Below are positions 23,585 through 33,779 of a stretch of DNA of 37,413 nt, piece after piece. This DNA comes from Candidatus Mediterraneibacter vanvlietii. GTDB lineage: Bacteria > Bacillota > Clostridia > Lachnospirales > Lachnospiraceae. How positions within the stretch are numbered: position 1 is the first letter of the stretch; each line of letters begins with the position of its first letter. The notes under the pieces were generated by a model. It searched no databases and was not told the origin of the DNA. It saw only the letters and a list, made by a program, of their open reading frames with translations. Location of the stretch: NCBI GenBank assembly GCA_019113645.1, contig DXGZ01000131.1:1-37413 (forward strand), written 5' to 3'. The position numbers were made by a program, and so were the translations under genes.

Positions 23585-25078
23585 TCAGTTCCTCCCCTCA
23601 GTCGAATCCGTTTTGATGCGGTCTTCACTGCCGTCCTCTGTGCGGATGCTGTCCTTGTTGATCCCGACGATCAGCTTTGAATTTCCGCCGGATTTCGTAA
23701 TCTCGGACTGATCCACATGCAGTTCGCGTGCCAGTATCTCCATGGTGCGAGGTGTGCAGAAGCCGGCCTGGCACCGTCCCATGCCTGCTCTTGTGCGCCG
23801 TTTCACTCCGTCCAGAGAGTGTGCGCCCAGCGGACGGTGGATGGCGTCGAGGATCTCACCCTCTGAGATCATCTCACAGCGGCAGATAATATTTCCGTAA
23901 GCCGGATTTTTGTGAATCAGAGCGATTCGCTCTTCCCTCGTAAGTTCTGACGGATTTAAGATTCCTTTCCGGGTTTCGATGAAGTTCTTTTTCTCTTCCG
24001 GATGAAGTATGTCTCTTATGATCCCGGCGATCATCTCCCCGATCGCCGGACTGCTGGTAAGTCCCGGGGATTCAATTCCGGCACAGTCAATAAATCCAGG
24101 CGCATCCTGTACCTCGCCGATGATAAAATCGTGCCCGTCCTCGTGGGCCCGCAGTCCGGCAAAGGAAGTAATCACCTTCCGGTATGGGATGTCTTTCACG
24201 TTGCGTGCAGATTTCTCTAATACCTGATCGAGTCCGTCCCTGGTGGTATTTGTTCCTTCCTTATCGTCAATATCGATGGCAGTAGGGCCGATCAGCAGAT
24301 TGCCGTGCACCGTAGGAGATACGAGCACTCCTTTTCCGAATTCATCCGGCAGTGAGAAGACTGTCCGGCTTACATGAGTTCCGGCTGCGTGATCCAGAAG
24401 ACAGTAGTCGCCGCGGCGGGGCGTGATGTTGATTTTCTTTTCACTGACCATGTTGTGGAATACGTCAGCATAGACTCCGGCAGCGTTGACAACGATTTTC
24501 GATTCGTAATCACCCTGACTGGTGTGTACTTTCCAGATGCCGTCCTCATGCGTCAGGCCGGTCACTTCTGTGTTGAAATGAAATTCTGCTCCGTTTACAC
24601 AGGCATTTTCTGCCAGCGCGATATTCAGGCCGAACGGACAGACGATTCCGCCGGTGGGAGCGAACAGAGCGGCACAGGCTTCTTCGCTGATGTTTGGCTC
24701 CATCTCTCTTAATTCTGTCCGGTCGATAATGCGCAGCCCTTTTACTCCGTTAGCGGCGCCCTGTTTCATTAATCGTTCCAGTTCAGGAAGATCCTTTTCG
24801 GATCGGCATACCACAAGAGATCCGTTCCGTCTGAACGGAAAATCAAGATCTCTGGAGAGCTGCTCCATCATTTCATTCCCTTTCACGTTCAATTCTGCCA
24901 TGAGGGAGCCCGGCTCCGCGTCAAAACCGGCGTGTACGATACCGCTGTTTGCCTTGGATGTTCCGCAGCACACATCCTCGGCTCGTTCCAGCACACAGAT
25001 TTTCAGGTCATAACGGGAGAGTTCCCGCGCTGCGGCGGAGCCGGATACGCCGGCCCCGATAATAAGAATGTCATACAT
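23585..25078 (-). CDS. GlpA-like glycerol-3-phosphate dehydrogenase with BFD-type [2Fe-2S] domain
   Basis: The 497-aa product is a DAO-family flavoprotein (GlpA/GlpD fold) fused to a C-terminal Fer2_BFD domain. The N terminus DILIIGAGVSGSAAARELS binds FAD; AHEDGHDFIIGEV and FIDCAGIESPGLTSSPAIGE belong to the DAO domain; CRCEMISEGEI with RCQAGFC gives the four cysteines expected for a [2Fe-2S] cluster. It should oxidise glycerol-3-phosphate to dihydroxyacetone phosphate. I start at ATG 25078 after AAAGGAG; an in-frame TTG at 25087 would add three residues. It lies between glpK and the GlpB-like gene in a tight operon. Confidence 0.9.
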   Translation of the reverse strand: MYDILIIGAGVSGSAAARELSRYDLKICVLERAEDVCCGTSKANSGIVHAGFDAEPGSLMAELNVKGNEMMEQLSRDLDFPFRRNGSLVVCRSEKDLPELERLMKQGAANGVKGLRIIDRTELREMEPNISEEACAALFAPTGGIVCPFGLNIALAENACVNGAEFHFNTEVTGLTHEDGIWKVHTSQGDYESKIVVNAAGVYADVFHNMVSEKKINITPRRGDYCLLDHAAGTHVSRTVFSLPDEFGKGVLVSPTVHGNLLIGPTAIDIDDKEGTNTTRDGLDQVLEKSARNVKDIPYRKVITSFAGLRAHEDGHDFIIGEVQDAPGFIDCAGIESPGLTSSPAIGEMIAGIIRDILHPEEKKNFIETRKGILNPSELTREERIALIHKNPAYGNIICRCEMISEGEILDAIHRPLGAHSLDGVKRRTRAGMGRCQAGFCTPRTMEILARELHVDQSEITKSGGNSKLIVGINKDSIRTEDGSEDRIKTDSTEGRN

Positions 25079-25131
25079 AATCTGCAAACTCCTTTATCAA
25101 TACTTGTAGCAATCTTCGCCTTTCGCTCCGG

Positions 25132-27140
<2,009 letters not shown>

Positions 27141-27706
27141 AAGCTTATCCTTCTTTCTATCGTTCTTTCTGGTCTATTTGATTATATCAGTTCAAAATAC
27201 AAATGAAAATACTATGATTCAACCAACAGTATGGTTACTTTTTGACATTTTGAATGTACAATAATACAAGAAAGACAAAAATTGATTATCAAATCCTGAT
27301 CATAGAATAACTGCAGATCAGGATGTGCCGGAGAGGAGTTTTCATATGGATCAGTATAAAATCGGAAAACAAAAGACAGGAAACTTTTAATGTGTGGTTT
27401 GATAAACGTGGTAAGCAGCGCGGTGAATCTGATTGCATTTCTGGCAGGAACGTGGTAACATTATTCTCGGACAATCGAATAGAGGTTTTCCCGGGCGGGG
27501 AGCGCCGTGCCGGGTTTTAACTGTACACCAGAGCAGCGGTTGCTTTTCTGATCTGCTTCAGGCGGAAGAAAAGACAGGGAATGTACGAAAACAACATGCG
27601 AGGGAATCCGTGTTCCGGAGTGAGAGGATGCCAGGGAGCATCGACCGTTAAGTGCCGTTGTCCATAAGCGGCAGAGTATGACGGCACGTGTACAGGAGGT
27701 TGAATT
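27141..27706 (+). promoter_or_regulatory. Long structured leader of thiW, class unassigned
   Basis: No gene is credible in these 566 bases. A possible promoter is TTGACA (27242-27247), 17 nt, TACAAG (27265-27270). The leader then shows ATCCTGATC/GATCAGGAT (27293-27301 with 27316-27324), GTTTTC/GAAAAC and AAAAG/CTTTT hairpins, a direct repeat AACGTGGTAA (27405 and 27449), and CTTTTCT/AGAAAAG. TGTACAC (27522-27528) pairs perfectly with GTGTACA (27688-27694), right at the AGGAGG of thiW. Before it, TGCCGTT/AGCGGCA and GTGCCGT/ACGGCAC are mutually exclusive pairings. TGAGAGGATGC...GCATCGACC (27621-27645) resembles the P3 arm of a TPP aptamer, but the rest of that aptamer is missing. Confidence 0.55.
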
Positions 27707-28231
27707 ATGAGGAAAGTCAACGTAAGAAAACTTGCGCTTGCAGGAATTCTGGTGGCGGTCGGCATTGTCTGTTCACCGCTGTCCATTCCGGTAGGTGCAT
27801 CAAAATGCGCTCCGGTCCAGCACTTTATCAACATTCTCGGCGGAGTGTTCTTAGGACCTGGCTATGCGGTGGGCATGGCGTTTGTCACAAGTCTTCTGAG
27901 AAATCTGATGGGGACGGGGACACTGCTTGCATTTCCGGGATCCATGTGCGGGGCATTTCTGTGTGGGATGCTTTACAAGTACGGAAAGCATCTTTCGTTT
28001 GCCTATGCAGGTGAACTGTTCGGTACATCTGTGATCGGCGGACTTTTAAGCTATCCGATCGCCACACTGATTATGGGAAGCGAGAGCGCAGTGTTTGGTT
28101 TCGTTATTCCGTTCTTTGTATCGAGCTGCGGAGGCACGATCATCGCGGCAGTACTTGTCACAGCCATGAAGAAGATGAAAGTGTTCGATATCTATCTGGG
28201 AAATCTGGATGAGAAACCACAGCACGTATAA
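27707..28231 (+). CDS. thiW: ThiW, S component of an ECF thiazole transporter
   Basis: The 174-aa membrane protein matches ThiW, the substrate-binding subunit of energy-coupling-factor transporters for the thiazole precursor of thiamine (HET). About five hydrophobic segments are seen. Family features are the N-terminal KLALAGILVAVGIV, FINILGGVFLGPGYAVGMAF with the ECF-S pattern, and GTGTLLAFPGSMCGAFLCGM. The energising EcfA/EcfT subunits are not in the window and are probably shared from elsewhere. Start follows ACAGGAGGTTGAATT. It precedes the TPP-controlled thiM operon by about 75 nt and fits its salvage role. Confidence 0.93.
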   Translation: MRKVNVRKLALAGILVAVGIVCSPLSIPVGASKCAPVQHFINILGGVFLGPGYAVGMAFVTSLLRNLMGTGTLLAFPGSMCGAFLCGMLYKYGKHLSFAYAGELFGTSVIGGLLSYPIATLIMGSESAVFGFVIPFFVSSCGGTIIAAVLVTAMKKMKVFDIYLGNLDEKPQHV

Positions 28232-28305
28232 TGATGATACAGAATGACATTAACACAGTAACTGAGTAACAAAAAGATTGATCCAAAAAAGAACAGACAT
28301 TAAAA

Positions 28306-28392
28306 ACGGGGAGCTTGCGTATCAGGCAGGCTGAGAGGAAGAGGAACCGCTTCGACCCGCAACCTGATTTGGGTAATGCCAACGTAGGGAAG
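28306..28392 (+). ncRNA. TPP riboswitch aptamer (thi-box)
   Basis: The conserved parts of the thiamine pyrophosphate aptamer are present in order: GGGGAGC, CTGAGAGG (28331-28338), CGACCCGCAACCTGAT and GGGTAATGCCAACGTAGGGA ending at 28390. It lies between thiW and thiM. A terminator hairpin follows immediately, so ligand binding should stop transcription before thiM. Confidence 0.95.
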
Positions 28393-28407
28393 ATATAGAC
28401 TCCACAG

Positions 28408-28443
28408 ACGGGCGTATCCTTTATCAGGGATCCCCGTTTTTTT
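28408..28443 (+). terminator. Riboswitch-controlled intrinsic terminator
   Basis: ACGGG (28408-28412) pairs with CCCGT (28433-28437) and ATCC (28416-28419) with GGAT, followed by an uninterrupted T-run to 28443. It is the expression platform of the TPP riboswitch. The 100 nt from here to thiM hold only the ribosome site ACAGGAGGAAAAACA. Confidence 0.88.
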
Positions 28444-28542
28444 GTTTCTGTCTGTTCAAAACAATGCCGTGCGGACAGAAGTCTGTAAAGAGAAAAGACA
28501 GGGCTGACATGATCCGCCGGACTTTATACAGGAGGAAAAACA

Positions 28543-29364
28543 ATGTTCAGAGAATGTCTGGAAAACGTAAGAAAATCCGTACCACTGGTACATAATATAA
28601 CAAACTATGTCACAGTAAACGATGTCGCGAACGTGCTTCTCGCATGCGGCGGAAGTCCGATCATGTCCGACGAGGCGGAGGATGTGGAAGATATCACATC
28701 TGTCTGCGGCGGTCTGAATATCAATATCGGAACCCTGCATAAGACAAGCATTGAAGGAATGTTCCGCGCCGGGAGAAAGGCGAATGAGCTGGGACACCCC
28801 GTGCTGCTCGATCCGGTTGGAGCGGGAGCCAGCGCCCTTCGGACCAACACGGCATTGGATCTGATGAAGGAACTGAATCTCGCGGTGATCCGCGGCAATA
28901 TTTCCGAGATCAAGACGCTTGCGCTGGGGAGCGGTACAACCAAAGGCGTGGACGCTGATGTGGCTGACGCTGTATCGGAAGAAAACCTTGATGAGGCTGT
29001 TGCGTTTGTGAAGAAATTTGCAAAAGAATCCGGTTCCATTATCGCGGTTACAGGGGCGATCGATCTTGTGACAGACGGTGAGAAGTGCTACGTGATCCGG
29101 AACGGCCGTCCGGAGATGGGGAAGATTACCGGAACAGGCTGCCAGCTCTCAGGCATGATGACAGCGTATATTACCGCGAACCCGGAGAACAGGCTGGAGG
29201 CAGCAGCAGCGGCTGTCTGCGTCATGGGACTTGCGGGACAGATCGGATGGAGCCGGATGCAGGAAGGAGATGGAAATTCCACCTACAGAAACCGGATCAT
29301 CGATGCGATCTACAATATGACGGGTGAAGAACTCGAGAAAGGGGCAGACTATGAACTGCGATAA
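28543..29364 (+). CDS. thiM: Hydroxyethylthiazole kinase
   Basis: The 273-aa ribokinase-fold enzyme phosphorylates 4-methyl-5-(2-hydroxyethyl)thiazole to HET-P. Hallmarks are VHNITNYVTVNDVANVLLA at the N terminus, GGSPIMSDEAEDVEDI, LLDPVGAGAS, VIRGNISEIKTLA and the C-terminal ITGTGCQLSGMMTA with the catalytic Cys. Length equals the family norm. First gene of the riboswitch-controlled operon; its 3' end overlaps the thiE start by 14 nt. Confidence 0.97.
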   Translation: MFRECLENVRKSVPLVHNITNYVTVNDVANVLLACGGSPIMSDEAEDVEDITSVCGGLNINIGTLHKTSIEGMFRAGRKANELGHPVLLDPVGAGASALRTNTALDLMKELNLAVIRGNISEIKTLALGSGTTKGVDADVADAVSEENLDEAVAFVKKFAKESGSIIAVTGAIDLVTDGEKCYVIRNGRPEMGKITGTGCQLSGMMTAYITANPENRLEAAAAAVCVMGLAGQIGWSRMQEGDGNSTYRNRIIDAIYNMTGEELEKGADYELR

Positions 29365-29989
29365 GAAAGATCTCCTGCTCTACGCGGTGACGGACCGCAG
29401 CTGGCTGAACGGCCGTACCCTCTATGATCAGGTGGAAGAGGCGTTAAAAGGCGGAGTGACATTCGTGCAGCTCCGGGAGAAGAATCTGGATGACACGGCT
29501 TTCCTGCAGGAGGCCAAAGAGATCAAAGAGCTCTGCGCCCGTTTCCATGTGCCGTTTGTGATCAATGATAATGTGGATATTGCAGCGGAGATTGATGCGG
29601 ACGGAGTTCATGTGGGGCAGAGTGACATGGAGGCAGGAGACGTCCGGAAAAAGCTGGGACCGGACAAAATCATCGGCGTGTCAGCGCAGACTGTAGAGCA
29701 GGCACTGCGGGCTCAGGCACATGGCGCGGACTATCTCGGCGTGGGGGCAGTGTTCCCCACCGGATCAAAGGCGGACGCGGTGGAGGTAAGCCATGATACC
29801 GTCCGGGAGATCTGCCGGGCAGTGGATATACCTGTCATTGCCATCGGCGGGATTACCAGGGAAAATGTAATCGAGCTCAAAGGAACGGGCATCTGTGGCA
29901 TTGCTGTGATCAGCGCCATCTTTGCGCAGCAGGATATCGAGGAGGCGGCGCGTACGCTGAAAAGCCGCACAGAGGAAACTGTTTCCTAG
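29351..29989 (+). CDS. thiE: Thiamine-phosphate synthase
   Basis: The 212-aa TIM-barrel enzyme joins HMP-PP and HET-P into thiamine monophosphate. Visible motifs are VTFVQLREKNLDD, PFVINDNVDIAAEIDADGVH, VGQSDM, IIGVSAQT, YLGVGAVFPTGSKADA and IPVIAIGGIT. Start is the ATG at 29351 after GAAAGGGG, inside the thiM end; an earlier ATG at 29324 lacks a ribosome site and would add an unusual extension. Translation is probably coupled to thiM. Confidence 0.96.
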   Translation: MNCDKKDLLLYAVTDRSWLNGRTLYDQVEEALKGGVTFVQLREKNLDDTAFLQEAKEIKELCARFHVPFVINDNVDIAAEIDADGVHVGQSDMEAGDVRKKLGPDKIIGVSAQTVEQALRAQAHGADYLGVGAVFPTGSKADAVEVSHDTVREICRAVDIPVIAIGGITRENVIELKGTGICGIAVISAIFAQQDIEEAARTLKSRTEETVS

Positions 29990-30009
29990 AACAGGAGGAT
30001 GGATCTTCT

Positions 30010-30669
30010 ATGATAAAGGGAGTCATATTTGATGTGGACGGTGTGCTTTTGAATTCCATGCCGGTGTGGGAAAACCTGGGTGAGCTCTATCTGAACCGTC
30101 TTGGGATTGAGGCGGAGAAAGGGCTTGGACAGACATTGTTTACCATGAGTCTGGAAGAAGGCGCAGACTATATGATCAGCCATTACGGGTTGAAAATGAC
30201 ACCGGAAGAGGTGATTGCGGGAATTAATCGTGAGGTCCGGGATTTTTACGAGAAGCGGGTGCCGTTAAAGGAAGGCGTGCGCCAGTATCTGAATGAATTC
30301 CGGGAGAGGAAGATCCCTATGGTGATCGCCACAACAGGAGACCGGTCAAACGCCGAAGCTGCTCTGAAACGTCTGAAGGTTCTGTCTCATTTTCAGGGGA
30401 TTTTTACCTGTTCGGAAATCGGCAGCGGCAAGAATCAGCCGGATATCTATTATGCGGCTGCACTTCAGCTTGATACGGATCCGAAGGATACCTGGGTGTT
30501 CGAGGACGCCCTGCATGCCATAAAGACAGCGAAGAGGGCTGGCTTCTGCACTGTTGGCGTATATGACAAAGCAAATGACAGAGATCTCGCGCAGATCTGG
30601 AATACGGCGGACATCTATCTGCCGGAATTCAGAGATTTTAATATATTCTGGAAAAGAGCGTCAGAGTAG
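30010..30669 (+). CDS. HAD-superfamily phosphatase of the thiamine operon
   Basis: The 219-aa product is a HAD hydrolase with a C1-type cap. Motif I is FDVDGVLLNS (nucleophile Asp8), motif II is IATTGD, motif III Lys lies in GSGKNQP, and motif IV is WVFEDALHAIKTAKRAG. It resembles the beta-phosphoglucomutase-like/phosphatase branch. Position between thiE and thiD, 20 nt after thiE, suggests a thiamine task such as removing phosphate from thiamine monophosphate or a precursor, but this is inferred from context. Start follows AACAGGAGGATGGATCTTCT. Confidence 0.88.
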   Translation: MIKGVIFDVDGVLLNSMPVWENLGELYLNRLGIEAEKGLGQTLFTMSLEEGADYMISHYGLKMTPEEVIAGINREVRDFYEKRVPLKEGVRQYLNEFRERKIPMVIATTGDRSNAEAALKRLKVLSHFQGIFTCSEIGSGKNQPDIYYAAALQLDTDPKDTWVFEDALHAIKTAKRAGFCTVGVYDKANDRDLAQIWNTADIYLPEFRDFNIFWKRASE

Positions 30670-30840
30670 CAGGGAAAGAGATTCCGATGCTGCATGGCAC
30701 TTTTCAAGCGGCAGGCCGGGGGCACCACTTTCTGCCGCTATATAAAATTAATGCTGGGGGAAGGACACGGCGCGCTGTGCGGATAAGAGCGCGGCTGCCG
30801 GAAACCATCCGTACCAAAGAAAAGAAAGGAAGAGATGATT
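30670..30840 (+). other. 171-bp gap inside the thi operon with a hairpin
   Basis: AGCGGCAG (30707-30714) pairs with CTGCCGCT (30732-30739) around a 17-nt loop. No U-tract follows, so read-through to thiD is expected. The rest shows no gene; the thiD ribosome site AAAGGAAG lies at its end. Confidence 0.4.
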
Positions 30841-31653
30841 ATGAGAACAGCATTAACAATCGCTGGAAGTGACTCCAGCGGAGGCGCCGGAATTCAGGCA
30901 GATATCAAGACAATGACCGCAAACGGCGTGTTTGCCATGAGCGCGATCACTGCACTTACTGCACAGAATACAACCGGCGTAGCAGGAATTATGGAGGTAT
31001 CCCCTGAATTTCTGAAACAGCAGTTAGACTGTATTTTCACGGATATCCGTCCGGACGCGGTGAAGATCGGCATGGTATCTTCTGCAGATCTGATCCGTGC
31101 CATTGCGGAGAAACTGGAGGAATACCAGGCGGAAAACATCGTCGTAGATCCGGTTATGGTGGCGACCAGCGGGGCGAAGCTGATCAGTGACAGCGCTATC
31201 GCAACTCTGAAAGAAAGACTGCTTCCCATATCCGATATCTTAACACCCAATATACCCGAGGCGGAAGTGCTCTCGGGCATGTCTGTTAAAACAGAGGAGG
31301 ACATGGTGAAAGCAGCGGAGAAGATCAGCAGGTCCTACCACTGCGCCGTGCTTTTAAAAGGCGGGCATCAGTTAAACGATGCGAATGACCTGCTTTACAG
31401 AGACGGAGATTACCGGTGGTTCTACGGAAAACGGATCAACAACCCGAACACCCACGGCACAGGCTGCACCCTCTCCAGCGCGATCGCGTCCAACCTTGCA
31501 AAAGGATTTGACATGGACACTTCTGTGGAACGCGCGAAAATGTACATATCAGGAGCTCTCGGAGCAATGCTTGATCTTGGAAAGGGCAGCGGGCCGATGA
31601 ACCATGCCTTTGATATAACGGGCGAATATGTCCGCGAAGCGGAGGTGCACTGA
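30841..31653 (+). CDS. thiD: Hydroxymethylpyrimidine/phosphomethylpyrimidine kinase
   Basis: The 270-aa ribokinase-fold enzyme phosphorylates HMP to HMP-P and then HMP-PP for ThiE. The N terminus TALTIAGSDSSGGAGIQADI is diagnostic; others are AVKIGMVSS, DPVMVATSG, LTPNIPEAEVLSG, LLKGGHQ and the C-terminal NTHGTGCTLSSAIAS with the catalytic Asp replaced by the usual Cys-containing GTGC loop. I start at 30841, which leaves eight bases after GGAAG; the ATG at 30835 touches the ribosome site. It ends one base before the cytX start. Confidence 0.96.
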   Translation: MRTALTIAGSDSSGGAGIQADIKTMTANGVFAMSAITALTAQNTTGVAGIMEVSPEFLKQQLDCIFTDIRPDAVKIGMVSSADLIRAIAEKLEEYQAENIVVDPVMVATSGAKLISDSAIATLKERLLPISDILTPNIPEAEVLSGMSVKTEEDMVKAAEKISRSYHCAVLLKGGHQLNDANDLLYRDGDYRWFYGKRINNPNTHGTGCTLSSAIASNLAKGFDMDTSVERAKMYISGALGAMLDLGKGSGPMNHAFDITGEYVREAEVH

Positions 31654-31654
31654 G

Positions 31655-32833
31655 ATGGAGAAGAAAAAAGGTACTTCTGTTTTTGAAAACGGGCTGATCT
31701 GGTTCGGCGCGGGCGTATCCATTGCGGAGATTCTGACCGGAACCTATCTGGCGCCGCTGGGATTTGAAAAAGGTCTCACAGCTATTCTTCTGGGACATCT
31801 GATCGGGTGTCTGATGATGTTTTTCGCCGGACTGATCGGCGCGCGGATGAGAAAGAGCGCCATGGAAACAGTGAAGATGAGCTTCGGACAGAAGGGCGGT
31901 CTGCTCTTCGCGTTCTTAAATGTTCTCCAGCTTGTAGGCTGGACGGCGATCATGATCTACGACGGAGCGCTTGCAGCCAACAGCACATTCAATACCGGGG
32001 CATGGGTATGGTGCATTGTCATTGGCGCCCTGATCATACTCTGGATTGCGGTCGGAGTGACAAACCTGGGCAAGATCAACACAGTGGCAATGGCAGCGCT
32101 GTTTATACTGACGCTGATTTTATGCCGTTTGATCTTCTTCGGCGGAGGTTCGGCGATTTCAGATGCATCAGGAGACGCCATGAGCTTCGGCGCGGCAGTG
32201 GAACTTTCAGTTGCCATGCCGTTATCCTGGCTTCCGGTGATCAGCGATTACACGCGTGAGGCGGAGAAGCCGGTGAAAGCCACAGCTGTCAGCGTGATTG
32301 TCTACGGACTTGTGAGCTGCTGGATGTATGTGATCGGAATGGGGGCGGCAATCTATACCGGAGAGACAGATATCGCCGTTATCATGATGAAGGCGGGACT
32401 TGGAATTGCAGGTCTTCTGATCGTGATTTTCTCCACAGTGACAACCACCTTCCTGGATGCCTATTCTGCCGGCGTATCGTCAGAATCCATTCTCCCGCGG
32501 CTGAAAGGAAAGCATGTGGGAATTGTTGTTACCGTGATCGGCACGATCGCAGCGATCCTCTTCCCCATGGACGACATCACGGATTTCCTCTATCTGATCG
32601 GTTCCGTGTTCGCGCCCATGATAGCGGTTCAGATCGCAGACGTATTTATCCTGAAAAAAGAAAACAAACCAGGGTATTTTGACTGGAAGAACCTGATCAT
32701 ATGGCTGATCGGCTTCATTATATACAGATGGTTCATGACAATAGACATCCCGGTCGGAAACACACTTCCAGACATGGCAGTGGTGATTGTACTCTGCATT
32801 CTGGCAGATAAATTACTAAAAAGAAGAAACTGA
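31655..32833 (+). CDS. cytX: CytX-type hydroxymethylpyrimidine transporter (NCS1 family)
   Basis: The 392-aa permease belongs to the nucleobase:cation symporter-1 family, CytX branch, which is linked to thiamine genes and predicted to import HMP. About eleven to twelve hydrophobic segments are seen. Features are NGLIWFGAGVSIAEILTGTY near the N terminus, LVGWTAIMIYDGALA, and AMPLSWLPVISDYTREAEKP, where the NCS1 substrate-site Asp-Tyr lies. Start is ATG 31655, nine bases after GGAGG at the thiD end. It closes the operon and completes the uptake half of pyrimidine salvage. Confidence 0.92.
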   Translation: MEKKKGTSVFENGLIWFGAGVSIAEILTGTYLAPLGFEKGLTAILLGHLIGCLMMFFAGLIGARMRKSAMETVKMSFGQKGGLLFAFLNVLQLVGWTAIMIYDGALAANSTFNTGAWVWCIVIGALIILWIAVGVTNLGKINTVAMAALFILTLILCRLIFFGGGSAISDASGDAMSFGAAVELSVAMPLSWLPVISDYTREAEKPVKATAVSVIVYGLVSCWMYVIGMGAAIYTGETDIAVIMMKAGLGIAGLLIVIFSTVTTTFLDAYSAGVSSESILPRLKGKHVGIVVTVIGTIAAILFPMDDITDFLYLIGSVFAPMIAVQIADVFILKKENKPGYFDWKNLIIWLIGFIIYRWFMTIDIPVGNTLPDMAVVIVLCILADKLLKRRN

Positions 32834-32838
32834 AAATT

Positions 32839-33765
32839 TTACAGCATACCGGAATACGGAGGAGAAACAGTGCCTTCGGATTCCGGTATGTTTTTTGCAA
32901 ATTTCTTCGGCGTCATGCCGTATTTTTTCTTAAACTCCCGATAGAAATAAGACAGATTTGAAAAACCGCAGGACATGGAGATCTCCAGAATGGAATTCTC
33001 GCCTTTGGCAAGCCTTGCCGCCGCGTTCTCCAGTCTTAGATTTTTGATATATTCCAGGCAGGAGATCCCGATGTATTTTTTGAAAAAACGCATGAAATGA
33101 TATTCGCTGAAATAGCAGAGCCGCGCCAGCCGGGCGATGGAGATTTCTTCAGCGTAATGTTCACCGATATATTCCAGCGCAAGTTTCAGCTTTTCCGTGT
33201 GCTCGTTTTCCAGCTGAGGACGGGCGGACTTCTCCTGTTTGTAGGGGACAAGAGCGGCGACTGCAGAGAGCAGACGGGATTTCAGGAGCAGCTCATATCC
33301 GGGCGGCGTGGTCTCGTAGATCCGGTTCATCTCAAGAAACAGATCGAGAAGCGCGGGATAAGCCGGATGATCCGGATGAATCACGCATGGAAGCACAAGA
33401 GTATGGCGGCAGATCGGCGTTAAATACTTTACCGAACAGAGATCCGCAATGCCCGCGCCCAGATAATCCATATGAAAAACATAGGTCTCCGATACCATAC
33501 CTGTTTCGTCTGACATGTTGATGGAGTGAAGCTCGGCAGGCGGGACGAAGAGCAGATCGCCGGCAGAGGCGTCATAAGTATCCAGATGGATGTGATATGT
33601 ACAGTTTCCTTCTGTGATCAGGGTCAGCTCCGCTTCATCATGCCAGTGCGCGGCAACAGAAGGATGGAGATCCGTAAGCTTTGTGATATATTTTTTCAGA
33701 GGGAACAGACGGCCGCCGTGGCGCGCCTGTTCTTTCTGTTCCGGCGACAGGTTGGATGTCTCCAT
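32839..33765 (-). CDS. AraC-family regulator with cupin sensor domain
   Basis: The 308-aa product has an N-terminal cupin (AAHWHDEAELTLITEGNCTY, LLFVPPAELHSI) and a C-terminal AraC double helix-turn-helix (ISIARLARLCYFSEYHFMRF; ILEISMSCGFSNLSYFYREF). Start at 33765 follows AGAGGAGGAATATC. It lies 14 nt after the MFS gene on the same strand and probably senses a sugar-like ligand carried by that transporter. Its last codons contain half of the plus-strand terminator of the thi operon. Confidence 0.92.
   Translation of the reverse strand: METSNLSPEQKEQARHGGRLFPLKKYITKLTDLHPSVAAHWHDEAELTLITEGNCTYHIHLDTYDASAGDLLFVPPAELHSINMSDETGMVSETYVFHMDYLGAGIADLCSVKYLTPICRHTLVLPCVIHPDHPAYPALLDLFLEMNRIYETTPPGYELLLKSRLLSAVAALVPYKQEKSARPQLENEHTEKLKLALEYIGEHYAEEISIARLARLCYFSEYHFMRFFKKYIGISCLEYIKNLRLENAAARLAKGENSILEISMSCGFSNLSYFYREFKKKYGMTPKKFAKNIPESEGTVSPPYSGML
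32845..32896 (+). terminator. Terminator of the thi operon inside the AraC gene 3' end
   Basis: CATACCGGAAT (32845-32855) pairs perfectly with ATTCCGGTATG (32880-32890) around a 24-nt loop, followed by TTTTTT (32891-32896). It begins 12 nt after the cytX stop and lies entirely within the convergent AraC coding end. Confidence 0.82.
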
Positions 33766-33779
33766 GGATATTCCTCCTC

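Noticed and set aside
27326-27448. Possible THF riboswitch (GCGCGGTGAATC...GCAT near 27417-27438)
   Set aside because: The 3' half resembles the conserved THF element, but the matching 5' strand with CGCGTTAAGTG is absent in the right place, so the fold cannot form.
27323-27520. 65-codon frame in the thiW leader
   Set aside because: No ribosome site, no family resemblance, and it crosses several hairpins.
27601-27660. Cobalamin riboswitch-like GGGAATCC...TCCGGAG segment
   Set aside because: The CCCGC-ACTGT and CCACTG parts of the cobalamin aptamer are missing.
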